Shown here in pieces: positions 9,002 to 17,605 of a DNA stretch of 64,000 bases; the first letter of the stretch is position 1; each line of letters begins with the position of its first letter. Position numbers and translations under genes: made by a program. The notes beneath the pieces were generated by a model. It was given only the letters and a program-made list of their open reading frames with translations, did no database searches and had not been told where the DNA came from. This DNA comes from Stenotrophomonas lacuserhaii. GTDB taxonomy: Bacteria > Pseudomonadota > Gammaproteobacteria > Xanthomonadales > Xanthomonadaceae. The stretch is from the NCBI RefSeq assembly GCF_014836545.1, contig NZ_JACSQS010000005.1:97594-161593 (forward strand), written 5' to 3'.

Positions 9002-10413
9002 GCCCCGCCGCGCGAGGCGGCCATCACCGGCGCGGGCCAGTAAACGACTGCATCCAGACCGCCGCCTGCGCGGTTCTCCAGGCTCACCCGGGCGCCGTCC
9101 TTGCCGGCCAGGGCGCGGGCGATGGTCAGGCCCAGTCCGGCCCCGCCGGTTTCCCGCGAACGCGAGGTTTCCAGCCGCACGAAGGGATCGAACACGCTGC
9201 GCAGCTCGTCGTCGGCCAGCCCGGGGCCCTGATCGCTGATGCGCACCCGCACGCCCTTGCCATCCCGTTCGGCCCGCACACTGGCCGACTGCCCGTACAT
9301 CAGCGCGTTGTCCAGCAGGTTGCTGAAAAGGCGGCGCATGGCCAGCGGCCGCAGCATCAGCACCGCGCCACAGCCGCCATCGAAGCGGGCGTCGGCCCCA
9401 GCTTCCACGGCATCTTCCACCAGGCTTTCCAGCAGCGAATCCAGGTCCAGCGGCGCCCGCTGTTCCGCGCTTTCGGCGCTGCGCGCCAGCTCCAGCCCCT
9501 CGCGGATCAGCGCCTGCATGGCCGCCAGGTCAGCGACCAGGCGCTCGCGCAGGGCTTCGTCTTCCACGTTCTCAAGCCGCAGGCGCAAGCGCGTGACCGG
9601 CGTCTGCAGGTCATGGGTGATCGCCGCCAGCATGTGGGTGCGCTCGGCCAGGTGCCGCTGCAGTTGCTGCTGCATGGCATTGAAGGCCTCGGCGGCGCGC
9701 TGGACCTCCAGCGGCCCGGTAACCGGCATCGGCTCGCGGTGCAGGTCCTGTCCCAGCTCCTGCGCAGCGCTGGCCAACCGCTGCAGCGGCGCACTGGCCA
9801 TCCGCGCGACGGCATACGCCAGCACGGCGATGGCCAGCACCAGCAGGCTGAGGAACAGCGGATCCACCGCCAGCACGCCGTTGTGCGCCACTGCAGGCGA
9901 TTCCAGCGCCAGCGCCAGCGCGGTGCCATCGGACAGGGTCAACTGCACTGCGCGGCAACGCGGTGGGATGAAGGCCGGATCGCGCTCGCGCGGCGGCCGG
10001 TTGCGGTGCTTGTCCTTGTCCTGCGGCGGCGGCAGCAGGTCTTCCATGCGCGGCAGGCAGGCCCGGAAGGACGTGAAATGCACCGACGCACTGGCCACCG
10101 GACCGGGGCGCGCCGCCAGCACGTCCATCAACGCGCTGTCCGCCCTGCCCTGGCGGGCACCGGGCAGCAGCACGCGCACGCTCGGACCGCCCGCCGCCAG
10201 CAGCCGCTCGCGCAGTTCCGGATTGCCGTCCAGCAGGTTCACGTAGCCCTGCAGGCGGTCAGCGATGCGGGTCAGGTTCTGCCGTTCGAACTCCTGCTGC
10301 CGCTTGGCGCCGGCCAGCAAGGTCGCGCCGATCGCCGCCACGCCCATGCCCAGCAGCAGGATCACGAACAGCCGGCCCACCATCGAAGACAGGAAGCGGC
10401 GCAGCCGGCTCAT
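8998..10413 (-). CDS. Membrane sensor histidine kinase of OmpR/EnvZ type, probable MacS
   Basis: Sensor of a two-component pair divergent from the macAB genes. 471 residues. A membrane helix at about 13-35, a periplasmic domain to about 180, a second helix at about 183-205, a HAMP-like linker, the dimerisation and phosphoacceptor motif HDLQTP with His267, an N box (FSNLLDNALMYG) and G boxes (DQGPGL, GGAGLGL). The periplasmic domain has two Cys (119 and 153) bracketing a Pro/Lys/Arg-rich loop, so a disulfide-closed loop is possible. Its ATG overlaps the stop of the response regulator gene by 4 bases. Control of the Mac pump is inferred from position and from MacRS-MacABC in S. maltophilia. Confidence 0.88.
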   Translation of the reverse strand: MSRLRRFLSSMVGRLFVILLLGMGVAAIGATLLAGAKRQQEFERQNLTRIADRLQGYVNLLDGNPELRERLLAAGGPSVRVLLPGARQGRADSALMDVLAARPGPVASASVHFTSFRACLPRMEDLLPPPQDKDKHRNRPPRERDPAFIPPRCRAVQLTLSDGTALALALESPAVAHNGVLAVDPLFLSLLVLAIAVLAYAVARMASAPLQRLASAAQELGQDLHREPMPVTGPLEVQRAAEAFNAMQQQLQRHLAERTHMLAAITHDLQTPVTRLRLRLENVEDEALRERLVADLAAMQALIREGLELARSAESAEQRAPLDLDSLLESLVEDAVEAGADARFDGGCGAVLMLRPLAMRRLFSNLLDNALMYGQSASVRAERDGKGVRVRISDQGPGLADDELRSVFDPFVRLETSRSRETGGAGLGLTIARALAGKDGARVSLENRAGGGLDAVVYWPAPVMAASRGGA

Positions 10414-11138
10414 TCCAGCGTCACCGCCGCAGCCAGCACATAGCCTTCGTTGCGCACGGTCTTGATCAGGCCATCAGGGCCACCGTCGTCGGCCAGCTTG
10501 TTGCGCAGGCGACTGACCTGCAGGTCGATCGCGCGGTCCTGGGATTCGTAGTTGCGCCCGGTACTGAGGGCGACCAGCTGTTCGCGCGAGAGCACCTTGT
10601 TGGCGTGCCCAACGAATACCCGCAGCAGGCGGAACTCAGCACCGGACAGCACCACCACGCGACCATCGGGATCGACCAGATGGCGGTGTTCAAGGTCGAA
10701 GATCCAGCGCGAGAAGCGCGCACGGCGGATCGCCAGCGGCTCCAGGTTGGCCGGCAACGCTTCGGTCCTGCGCAGCACGTTGCGGATGCGCGCCAGCAGC
10801 TCACGCGGTTCGAACGGCTTGGCCAGGTAATCGTCGGCCCCCATTTCCAGCCCCAGCACGCGATCGATGGGTTCGGCGCGTGCAGTGAGCATGATCACCG
10901 GCGTGGCCGAGCGTGCGCGCAGGTCGCGGCAGAGGGTCAGCCCATCCTCGCGAGGAAGGTTCAGGTCCAGCACGATCAGGTCGACATGCTCGCGCTCCAG
11001 TACCTGGCGCATGCCCGCGCCATCGGCGGCGGTACTGACCTGGTAGCCGGCGCGACCGAGCTGCTCGGCCAGCAGGCTGCGGATGTCGTTGTCGTCATCG
11101 ACGATGAGCAGGCGGTGCATCGGGTGGGTGGTCTCCAT
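10410..11138 (-). CDS. OmpR-family response regulator, probable MacR
   Basis: DNA-binding partner of the adjacent kinase. 242 residues from ATG 11138 (an ATG at 11120 is the alternative). The receiver domain has acidic residues at IVDDDND, phospho-acceptor Asp58 in VLDLNLP, Thr in MLTAR and Lys107 in LAKPFEP. A winged-helix output domain follows with the recognition-helix region DRAIDLQVSRLRNKL. The frame stays open far upstream across the divergent macA gene, but that extension is antisense and was excluded. An AGGGGA ribosome-binding site lies 10-12 bases before the start. It forms an ATGA overlap with the kinase. Confidence 0.9.
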   Translation of the reverse strand: METTHPMHRLLIVDDDNDIRSLLAEQLGRAGYQVSTAADGAGMRQVLEREHVDLIVLDLNLPREDGLTLCRDLRARSATPVIMLTARAEPIDRVLGLEMGADDYLAKPFEPRELLARIRNVLRRTEALPANLEPLAIRRARFSRWIFDLEHRHLVDPDGRVVVLSGAEFRLLRVFVGHANKVLSREQLVALSTGRNYESQDRAIDLQVSRLRNKLADDGGPDGLIKTVRNEGYVLAAAVTLE

Positions 11139-11268
11139 GGCGGCATCATCCCCTGTCGGCAGCTGAACCGCACTCGGGCCAATGCGTTGCAGTGTATCCA
11201 GTGGCAGACGCGATACACGGTGAAACACGCTTGATGCCGCCATGTTACACACGGACACATCTTGAGGA

Positions 11269-11298
11269 TTGAGCCTGCAGGCAAACGGTTCGCACAAT
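11269..11298 (+). promoter_or_regulatory. Candidate promoter of macA-macB
   Basis: TTGAGC (11269-11274) and CACAAT (11293-11298) with an 18-base spacer lie in the 201-base divergent region between the response regulator gene and macA. The rest of that gap (11139-11268) should carry the regulator's own promoter and binding sites, but I could not assign them. Confidence 0.35.
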
Positions 11299-11339
11299 GA
11301 ACACGATGCCGCTGGACGGCCTGTCGAGTACACCCCACC

Positions 11340-12584
11340 GTGAATTTCCGCCTGCTGCCCAAGACCCGCCGCGGTCGCCTGTTGCTGTCCCTGCTGGTCA
11401 TCGTGTTGCTCGCCGCGATTGCCTGGTGGCTGCTGCGCAAGCCGGCTGCACCGACGCTGGCCACCTCCCCGGTGACCCGCGCCGACGTAGAGCAGACGGT
11501 GGACGCCACCGGGGTCATCGACGCCTACCGGCTGGTCAGCGTCGGCGCGCAGGCTTCCGGCCAGGTGCGCTCGCTGAAGGTCCAGCTCGGCGATACGGTG
11601 AAGGAAGGCGAGCTGATCGCTGAGATCGACGCCACCACCCAGCAGAACACTGTGCTCAAGGCCGAAGCCACCCTGCAGCAGCAGCGCGCGCAGTTGGCGG
11701 TACAGCAGGCCAGCCTGCGCCAGGCCGAACTGGACTTCGCCCGCCAGCAGCAGATGCTCGCCGCCGAAGCCACGTCGCGGCAGGAATACGACGCGGCCGA
11801 AGCCGCGCTGAAGACCGCCCGCGCGCAGATCCAGGCCAACCAGGCGCAGATCAAGGGCAGCGAAACCGAAGTCGCCACCGCGCGTGCCGACCTGGCCTAC
11901 ACCCGCATCACCGCGCCGATGGATGGCACCGTGGTGGCGGTGGTGACCGAAGAAGGCCGGACCGTGAATGCCAACCAGACCGCACCGACCATCGTGATGC
12001 TCGCGCGGCTGGACCTGGTCACGGTGAATGCGGAGATCTCCGAAGCCGACGTGGTCAAGATCAAGCCGGGCATGCCGGTGTACTTCACCACCCTGGGCGA
12101 ACCGGACCGCAGGTACCACGCCACGCTGCGCCAGGTGAATCCGGCGCCGGCATCGATCGCCAACGAGAGCGCTTCCAGCTCCAGCAGTTCGTCCAGTTCG
12201 AGTTCCAGCACGGCGGTCTACTACAACGCGCTGTTCGACGTTGAAAACCCCGATGGCACCCTGCGCATCGACATGACCGCGCAGGTTTCGGTACTGCTGA
12301 AGCAGGCCAAGGATGCGCTGACCGTGCCATCGGTCGCGTTGGGGCCGAAGACCCGTGATGGCCAGCAGGTGGTGCGCGTGGTCGGTGAAGACGGCCAGCC
12401 GCAGCCGCGCCGGGTCAAGGTGGGGATCAACAACGGCGCCAATGCCGAGATCCTGTCCGGCCTGGCCGAAGGCGAGCGCGTGGTGGTCGGCGAAGGCGGC
12501 TCGGCCAGCGCCTCGGCCTCGTCCAACCGTGCCCCCGGGATGCGCATGGGTCCGGGCATGGGCGGCGGCGGGCCACGCCGATGA
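11340..12584 (+). CDS. macA: MacA-type periplasmic adaptor of an ABC efflux pump
   Basis: Membrane-fusion protein linking the MacB ABC transporter to an outer-membrane channel. 414 residues from GTG 11340. Membrane anchor at about 14-32, lipoyl halves around residues 65-100 and 185-205, an alpha-helical hairpin (about 105-180, Gln/Ala/Arg rich), then beta-barrel and membrane-proximal domains. A Ser-rich insert (277-289, twelve Ser in thirteen) interrupts the beta-barrel region; its codons are mixed AGC/TCC/TCG/AGT, so it is not a simple microsatellite. The C-terminus is Gly/Met rich. Its end overlaps macB by 4 bases. Confidence 0.92.
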   Translation: MNFRLLPKTRRGRLLLSLLVIVLLAAIAWWLLRKPAAPTLATSPVTRADVEQTVDATGVIDAYRLVSVGAQASGQVRSLKVQLGDTVKEGELIAEIDATTQQNTVLKAEATLQQQRAQLAVQQASLRQAELDFARQQQMLAAEATSRQEYDAAEAALKTARAQIQANQAQIKGSETEVATARADLAYTRITAPMDGTVVAVVTEEGRTVNANQTAPTIVMLARLDLVTVNAEISEADVVKIKPGMPVYFTTLGEPDRRYHATLRQVNPAPASIANESASSSSSSSSSSSSTAVYYNALFDVENPDGTLRIDMTAQVSVLLKQAKDALTVPSVALGPKTRDGQQVVRVVGEDGQPQPRRVKVGINNGANAEILSGLAEGERVVVGEGGSASASASSNRAPGMRMGPGMGGGGPRR

Positions 12585-14548
12585 GCACGCCGGCCGCTTC
12601 CGCCGTGCTGCTGCGACTGCGCGACCTGCGCCGCGAATTCCCTGCCGGCGAAGACACCATCGCTGTGCTGCGTGACGTCAACCTGGACATCCATGCCGGT
12701 GAGATGGTCGCCATCGTCGGCCAGTCCGGCTCCGGCAAGTCGACGCTGATGAACATCCTGGGATGCCTGGACCGCCCTACCCGCGGCAGTTACCAGGTGG
12801 CCGGCCGCGAGACCGGTCGCATGGATCCGGATGAACTGGCGGAACTGCGCCGCGAGCACTTCGGCTTCATCTTCCAGCGCTACCACCTGCTCGGCGACCT
12901 GGATGCGCGTGGCAACGTGGAAGTGCCGGCCATCTATGCCGGCAACCCGAGCGAACAGCGCAGCGCGCGTGCGGTGCAGCTGCTGCAACGCCTGGGACTG
13001 GGCGATCGCATGCAGCACAAGCCGGGACAGTTGTCCGGTGGACAGCAGCAGCGCGTGTCCATCGCGCGTGCGCTGATGAACGGCGGCGAGGTGATCCTGG
13101 CCGACGAACCCACCGGCGCACTGGATACGCGTTCCGGCGAAGAAGTGATGGGCATCCTGGGCGAGCTGCATGCCGAAGGCCACACCATCATCATCGTCAC
13201 CCACGACATGAGCGTGGCCGAGCACGCCCAGCGCATCATCGAAATCCGCGACGGCGAGATCATCGCCGACCGCATCAACGAGAAGGCGCCGGCCTACCGT
13301 GCGCAGCGCGCGCCGAGCATCGATGCCGGCAAGGGCAACAGCTGGCGTGCGGCCCGCGACCGCTTCACCGAAGCCTTCCGCATGGCCCTGCTGGCCATGA
13401 ACGCGCACCGCCTGCGCACCTTCCTGACCATGCTCGGCATCATCATCGGCATCGCCTCGGTGGTGTCGGTGGTGGCACTGGGCAATGGCTCGCAACAGCA
13501 GATCCTGCAGAACATCAGTTCGCTGGGCACCAACACCATCGATGTCTATCCAGGACGTGGCTTCGGTGACATGCGTTCGGGGCGGGTGCAGACGCTCAAG
13601 GCCAGCGACGCCGATGCGCTGGCCGGGCAGAGCTACGTGGACAGCGCCACGCCCAGCGTCTCCACCTCGGTGACCGCACGTTACCGCAACCTGTCGGCCA
13701 CCGCGTCGGTGAGCGGCGTGGGCGAGCAGTTCTTCCGGGTGAAAGGGGTGAGCCTGGTCAGTGGCAGCTTCTTCGATACCGACGCGGTGAAGTCACTGGC
13801 GCAGGTCGCGGTGATCGATGAAAACACCAGGACCCAGTTCTTCCCGGACAGCGACCCGATCGGCCAGGTGATCCTGCTCGGCAACGTACCGGCGCGCGTG
13901 GTCGGCGTGGCGAAGCGGCAGAGTTTCGGCTTTGGCGGCAGCACCAGCCTGAGTGTCTGGGTGCCGCACACCACGGCGATGTCGCGCATGCTGGGACAGA
14001 ATTATGTGTCCAGCATCACCGTGCGGGTGAAGGACGATACGCCGATGGACGCCGCCCAGGCGGCGATCACCAACGTGCTGACGATGCGCCACGGCACCGA
14101 AGATTTCTTCCTGAGCAACAGCGCGGAGATCCGCGAGACCATCGAGCAGACCACCCGCACGATGACCCTGCTGATCGGGGCGATCGCCGCCATAGCGCTG
14201 CTGGTCGGCGGCATCGGAGTGATGAACATCATGCTGGTGTCGGTGACCGAGCGCACCCGCGAGATCGGCGTGCGCATGGCCGTGGGGGCGCGCCAGAGTG
14301 ACATCCGACAGCAGTTCCTGATCGAAGCGGTGCTGGTCTGCCTGCTGGGCGGGCTGATCGGCGTCAGCCTCGCGCTGGCGCTGGGCTGGGCGTTCGGCCG
14401 GTTCTCCAACGATTTCCAGATGGTGTTCTCCACCGGGTCCATCATTGCTGCCTTTGCCTGTTCCACCCTGATCGGCGTGGCCTTCGGCTTCCTGCCCGCG
14501 CGCAGTGCCGCGCAGCTGGATCCGGTCGACGCGCTGGCCCGCGAATGA
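12581..14548 (+). CDS. macB: MacB-type ABC efflux transporter (ATPase fused to permease)
   Basis: Exports macrolides, peptides or other substrates from the periplasm in a tripartite complex. 655 residues. The N-terminal ABC domain has Walker [10 protein letters not shown] (about 47-55), signature LSGGQQQR, Walker [13 protein letters not shown] and switch His (IVTHD). A linker leads to the MacB fold: first membrane helix near 285-305, a large periplasmic domain, then three C-terminal helices with the conserved stretch [20 protein letters not shown]. Overlaps macA by 4 bases and the next gene by 4 bases, so all three are translationally coupled. Confidence 0.94.
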   Translation: MSTPAASAVLLRLRDLRREFPAGEDTIAVLRDVNLDIHAGEMVAIVGQSGSGKSTLMNILGCLDRPTRGSYQVAGRETGRMDPDELAELRREHFGFIFQRYHLLGDLDARGNVEVPAIYAGNPSEQRSARAVQLLQRLGLGDRMQHKPGQLSGGQQQRVSIARALMNGGEVILADEPTGALDTRSGEEVMGILGELHAEGHTIIIVTHDMSVAEHAQRIIEIRDGEIIADRINEKAPAYRAQRAPSIDAGKGNSWRAARDRFTEAFRMALLAMNAHRLRTFLTMLGIIIGIASVVSVVALGNGSQQQILQNISSLGTNTIDVYPGRGFGDMRSGRVQTLKASDADALAGQSYVDSATPSVSTSVTARYRNLSATASVSGVGEQFFRVKGVSLVSGSFFDTDAVKSLAQVAVIDENTRTQFFPDSDPIGQVILLGNVPARVVGVAKRQSFGFGGSTSLSVWVPHTTAMSRMLGQNYVSSITVRVKDDTPMDAAQAAITNVLTMRHGTEDFFLSNSAEIRETIEQTTRTMTLLIGAIAAIALLVGGIGVMNIMLVSVTERTREIGVRMAVGARQSDIRQQFLIEAVLVCLLGGLIGVSLALALGWAFGRFSNDFQMVFSTGSIIAAFACSTLIGVAFGFLPARSAAQLDPVDALARE

Positions 14549-15996
14549 GGATCCCCATGACCCGTTCCTGCTCGATGCCTTCGCGCCTGCTGCTGGCCGG
14601 TTCGCTGCTCGCCGCGCTGGCCGGCTGCGCCACAGCGGGCCGCTACCCGGTGCAGGACGCCGCGGTTCCCGCCCGCTATGGCACCCACAGCGCCGGCCTC
14701 GGCACGGCCGATGCAGCACCGCTGAGCGGACTGGACCAGCCCCGCCCGGATGTACGCGCCGATGCCTGGTGGACCGGCTTCGGTGATGCCGGGCTGGACC
14801 GCCTGGTCAGCCGCGTACTGGACGCCAACAACGACCTCGCCGTGGCCGGGCTGAACGTGCAACGGGCCCGCCTCCAGGCTGGCCTCGCGCGCAATGCGCT
14901 GTGGCCGGACCCGTCCCTGTCCGGCATCAGCACCAGCACGGCGCGGCCGATCGACCGCAGTGCGGACTGGCAGCGTACGGGCGACTACAGCACCGGCGTT
15001 TCGCTGCAGTGGGAAGTGGACCTGTGGGGCAGACTGCGCGCCCAGCGTGACATCGCGGCGTGGTCGGCGCAGGCCAGCGAGGAAGACCGGCAGAACACCG
15101 CGCTGATCGCCATCGGCGATGCGGTCAACTACTACTGGAACCTGGCCTATCTCAACCAGTCCATCGCCGCGGGCGCGGAGGACCTCGCGCGCCTGCAGCG
15201 CACCCTGGAACTGGTGCAGGCGCGGCTGGATGCCGGCGCGGCATCGGGCATGGAAGTGCGCCAGGCCCGGCAAAGCCTTGAAGCCCAACGTGCGGGGCAA
15301 TCCGCGCTGGAACAGCAGCGGGTGGAGGCACGCAACGCGCTGACCGTGCTGCTGGATGGCCAGCCGTGGCCGCAGGCGGAGGAGCCGCAGAGCCTGGCCG
15401 GTGCCAGCAGCCCGTCGCTGCAGGCCGGCCTGCCAGCCGAGCTGCTGGCGCGCCGGCCGGACCTGCGTGCGGCCGAACTGCGCCTGCGCAACAGCCTCAA
15501 GCAGATCCACGTGACGGCCACCAGCTACTACCCGACGCTGAGCCTGAACGGCGGCATCGGCACCAGCGGTCCGAACCTGGGCGATGTGCTGCGCAATCCG
15601 GTGGCTACGCTGGGCGCCGGACTTGCCCTTCCGTTCCTCAACCTGCAGCGTGCGCAGCTGGACACGGATGTGGCCGGCACGGACTACCAGATCGCCGCCA
15701 CCACGTTCCGCAAGACGCTGTATACCGCGCTTTCCGAAGTGGACAACGCGCTGTCCGCACGTGACCAGCTGGCCATCCAGGTGGCCGCATCGCAAGCCTC
15801 GTTCAACGAGGCGGTGGCGGTGGAGCGTGCCGAAGAAGTGCGGTACCGGGTCGGTGCGACCGACCTGCGCGATTGGCTGCTGGCGCAGCAGACCCGGCGC
15901 CAGGCCGAGCTGTCACTGGCGCGCGTGCGGCAGAGCCAGCTGGCCAATGACGTCACGCTGTTCAAAGCACTGGGAGGCAGCGCAGCCGGGCAGTGA
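14545..15996 (+). CDS. Outer-membrane efflux lipoprotein (NodT/OprM family), channel of the Mac pump
   Basis: TolC-like trimeric outer-membrane channel. 483 residues from ATG 14545; a second ATG at 14557 has a better ribosome-binding site (GAGG) and may be the true start. Lipobox LAGC near residue 28. Two tandem outer-membrane-factor repeats, with the family segments [16 protein letters not shown] and [16 protein letters not shown]. Overlap with macB indicates a dedicated channel, consistent with the MacABC arrangement reported for S. maltophilia, unlike E. coli where MacAB shares TolC. A hairpin repeat overlaps the stop codon. Confidence 0.9.
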   Translation: MRIPMTRSCSMPSRLLLAGSLLAALAGCATAGRYPVQDAAVPARYGTHSAGLGTADAAPLSGLDQPRPDVRADAWWTGFGDAGLDRLVSRVLDANNDLAVAGLNVQRARLQAGLARNALWPDPSLSGISTSTARPIDRSADWQRTGDYSTGVSLQWEVDLWGRLRAQRDIAAWSAQASEEDRQNTALIAIGDAVNYYWNLAYLNQSIAAGAEDLARLQRTLELVQARLDAGAASGMEVRQARQSLEAQRAGQSALEQQRVEARNALTVLLDGQPWPQAEEPQSLAGASSPSLQAGLPAELLARRPDLRAAELRLRNSLKQIHVTATSYYPTLSLNGGIGTSGPNLGDVLRNPVATLGAGLALPFLNLQRAQLDTDVAGTDYQIAATTFRKTLYTALSEVDNALSARDQLAIQVAASQASFNEAVAVERAEEVRYRVGATDLRDWLLAQQTRRQAELSLARVRQSQLANDVTLFKALGGSAAGQ

Positions 15997-16105
15997 CGGC
16001 CGCTGGCCGTCCTCCTGACGCCGGTAGTGACGGCCGCTGGCCGTCAGGCTTTCCGCCTTGGTGGGTGACGACCCGCCCTGGTGGGTGACGACCGTTGGTC
16101 GTCAC
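15995..16105. repeat. Cluster of three SMAG-like hairpin repeats
   Basis: Three short palindromes lie in the convergent gap after the Mac channel gene: GACGGCC-gct-GGCCGTC at 15995-16011; GTAG followed by TGACGGCC-gct-GGCCGTCA at 16024-16046; and GTGACGACC-gtt-GGTCGTCAC at 16085-16105. The GTAG lead of the second is the mark of the S. maltophilia GTAG (SMAG) repeat family. The first begins inside the stop codon of the channel gene. Such elements are usually mobilised by REP-associated transposases and may act as terminators. Confidence 0.7.
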
Positions 16106-16212
16106 GCTGTTGCTGCGTTACCGCTGCGCTCGCCGAGCATGGCTATGCCGGTCGTCCTGACCGACACCCTCCGGGCCGTCGCAAGCGACGTTGGCAGCGG
16201 CTCCAGGCCCGG

Positions 16213-16237
16213 CCCCCCCCCCCCCCCCCCCCCCCCC
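16213..16237. repeat. Homopolymer of 25 C
   Basis: An uninterrupted run of 25 C lies 17 bases downstream of the rlmB stop (rlmB is on the minus strand, where the run reads as G). It is outside any supported gene. Long homopolymers slip during replication and are also prone to sequencing and assembly error. Confidence 0.9.
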
Positions 16238-16254
16238 GCTACCGGTACGGTGGC

Positions 16255-17001
16255 TCAGCCGCGCTGGCGTACCACTTCGAACAGGCTCACGCCGGTGGCG
16301 ACCGACACGTTCAGGCTTTCGATCTCGCCCGGCATCGGGATCTTGACCAGCCCGTCGCAGTTCTCGCGGGTCAGCCGGCGCAGGCCGTCCGCCTCGCCGC
16401 CCAGCACCAGCGCGATGTTGCCCTTCAGGTCCAGGTCGTACAGCGAGGCGGTCGCTTCACCGGCCAGCCCGTAGATCCACACACCCTGCTTCTGCAGGTC
16501 CTTCAGGCAGCGCGACAGGTTGGTCACCGCGACCACCGGGATACGGTCGGCCGCGCCGGCCGAGGTCTTGCGCACGGTGGCGTTCACCGTCGCCGACTTG
16601 TCCTTCGGAATGATCACCGCAGTGGCACCGGCCGCCGCCGCACTGCGCAGGCAGGCACCGAGGTTGTGCGGATCCTGCACTTCATCCAGCACCAGCAGCA
16701 GCGCCTTGCCCTCGGCAGCTTCCACCAGCGCTTCCAGCTCGTTTTCGTTGTAGGTGCGCGCAGCGGCATAGCGTGCGGCAACGCCCTGGTGACGCACCGA
16801 CCCACCGACACCGTCCAGCGCCTGGCTGTTCACCTTGCGCACATCGATGCCCTTGCGGCGGGCATTCTCTTCGATCTCGACCAGCCGCGGGTTCTTCGCG
16901 CCTGCTTCGACCAGCACCTCGCGGACGTTCTCGGCATCGTTTTCGATGGAGGAAGCGACGGCGTTGACGCCGACAATCCACTGGCTGCTCTTGCTGCTCA
17001 T
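16255..17001 (-). CDS. rlmB: 23S rRNA (guanosine(2251)-2'-O)-methyltransferase RlmB
   Basis: SPOUT-class methyltransferase that modifies the ribosomal P-loop of 23S rRNA. 248 residues. An N-terminal substrate-binding domain (IVGVNAVAS, about 9-17) is followed by the SPOUT knot: motif 1 LVLDEVQDPHNLGACLRSA, motif 2 NIALVLGGEADGLRRLTRENCD and motif 3 IPMPGEIESLNVSVATGVSLFE. All three are complete. Convergent with the Mac channel gene. No clear terminator follows; the poly-C run lies just beyond its 3' end. Confidence 0.95.
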   Translation of the reverse strand: MSSKSSQWIVGVNAVASSIENDAENVREVLVEAGAKNPRLVEIEENARRKGIDVRKVNSQALDGVGGSVRHQGVAARYAAARTYNENELEALVEAAEGKALLLVLDEVQDPHNLGACLRSAAAAGATAVIIPKDKSATVNATVRKTSAGAADRIPVVAVTNLSRCLKDLQKQGVWIYGLAGEATASLYDLDLKGNIALVLGGEADGLRRLTRENCDGLVKIPMPGEIESLNVSVATGVSLFEVVRQRG

Positions 17002-17064
17002 GCTCGGCGTGACCGGTAAGGGGGGTGGGTATGGTAGAGCATCGGCCGCGCCGGCGCAGGCACC

Positions 17065-17547
17065 TCAGCGACTCTGCGGGGGCCAGTGCGGGGTGTCGTG
17101 GTCCGGATGCTGGTGGGAGACCAGCCGGGCCAGGAATTCCAGCGACTCCACGTCCTGCTCGGTACGCGAGGACGGCAACGCGCCCAGCGCATCGATGAAC
17201 GGCAGCCGCGCTTCCATGCCGTACTGGCGCACCGGCGGCAGCCGCGCAGGCTGGTCGAAGGCCCCGGCGGCGATGGCCATTCCGTCCGGCGCGTCGTAGG
17301 TGAGCGGGGTTCCGCACTGGTTGCAGAAGCCGCGCCGCACCAGGTTGGACGACTGGAAGTGGCTGGGCTGGCCGCGGGTCCAGCTGAACTGCGCGCCGCG
17401 CACTGAAACCAACGGCGCGTAGTACGCACCGACGGCTTTCTGGCACATCCGGCAGTGGCATATCGAGCTGTCCTTCAGCTCACCGCGGACTTCGAAGCGG
17501 ACGGCACCGCACTGGCAGCCGCCGCTGTGTTCGGGTTGGCCCTGCAT
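17065..17547 (-). CDS. GFA-family (glutathione-dependent formaldehyde-activating-like) zinc protein
   Basis: Small zinc-binding protein of the GFA/CENP-V family; substrate unknown. 160 residues from ATG 17547, with GGAGG 8 bases upstream. Zinc ligands appear in the usual order: GGCQCGAVRF (Cys pair, about 9-18), CHCRMCQ (about 30-36) and FCNQCGTPL (about 74-82). The frame stays open upstream as an antisense shadow. It lies between rlmB and rnr on the same strand; a SMAG-like element separates it from rnr. The name of the family does not prove formaldehyde activity. Confidence 0.88.
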   Translation of the reverse strand: MQGQPEHSGGCQCGAVRFEVRGELKDSSICHCRMCQKAVGAYYAPLVSVRGAQFSWTRGQPSHFQSSNLVRRGFCNQCGTPLTYDAPDGMAIAAGAFDQPARLPPVRQYGMEARLPFIDALGALPSSRTEQDVESLEFLARLVSHQHPDHDTPHWPPQSR

Positions 17548-17572
17548 GGTGTTCGCCTCCCTCTGCAGCGGA

Positions 17573-17595
17573 CGCCGGGCAGGACCCGGCGCTAC
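17573..17595 (-). repeat. SMAG-like hairpin between rnr and the GFA-family gene
   Basis: Read on the minus strand it begins GTAGCGCCGGG, then TCCT, then GCCCGGCG: a GTAG-headed palindrome like the element at 16024-16046. It starts 11 bases after the rnr stop. Confidence 0.6.
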
Positions 17596-17605
17596 CCGCG
17601 TCTTC

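Noticed and set aside
11139-12119. A possible 569-residue fusion: the response regulator extended upstream across macA
   Set aside because: The extension is antisense to macA and has low-complexity His/Gln/Arg composition. The receiver domain begins normally at 11138.
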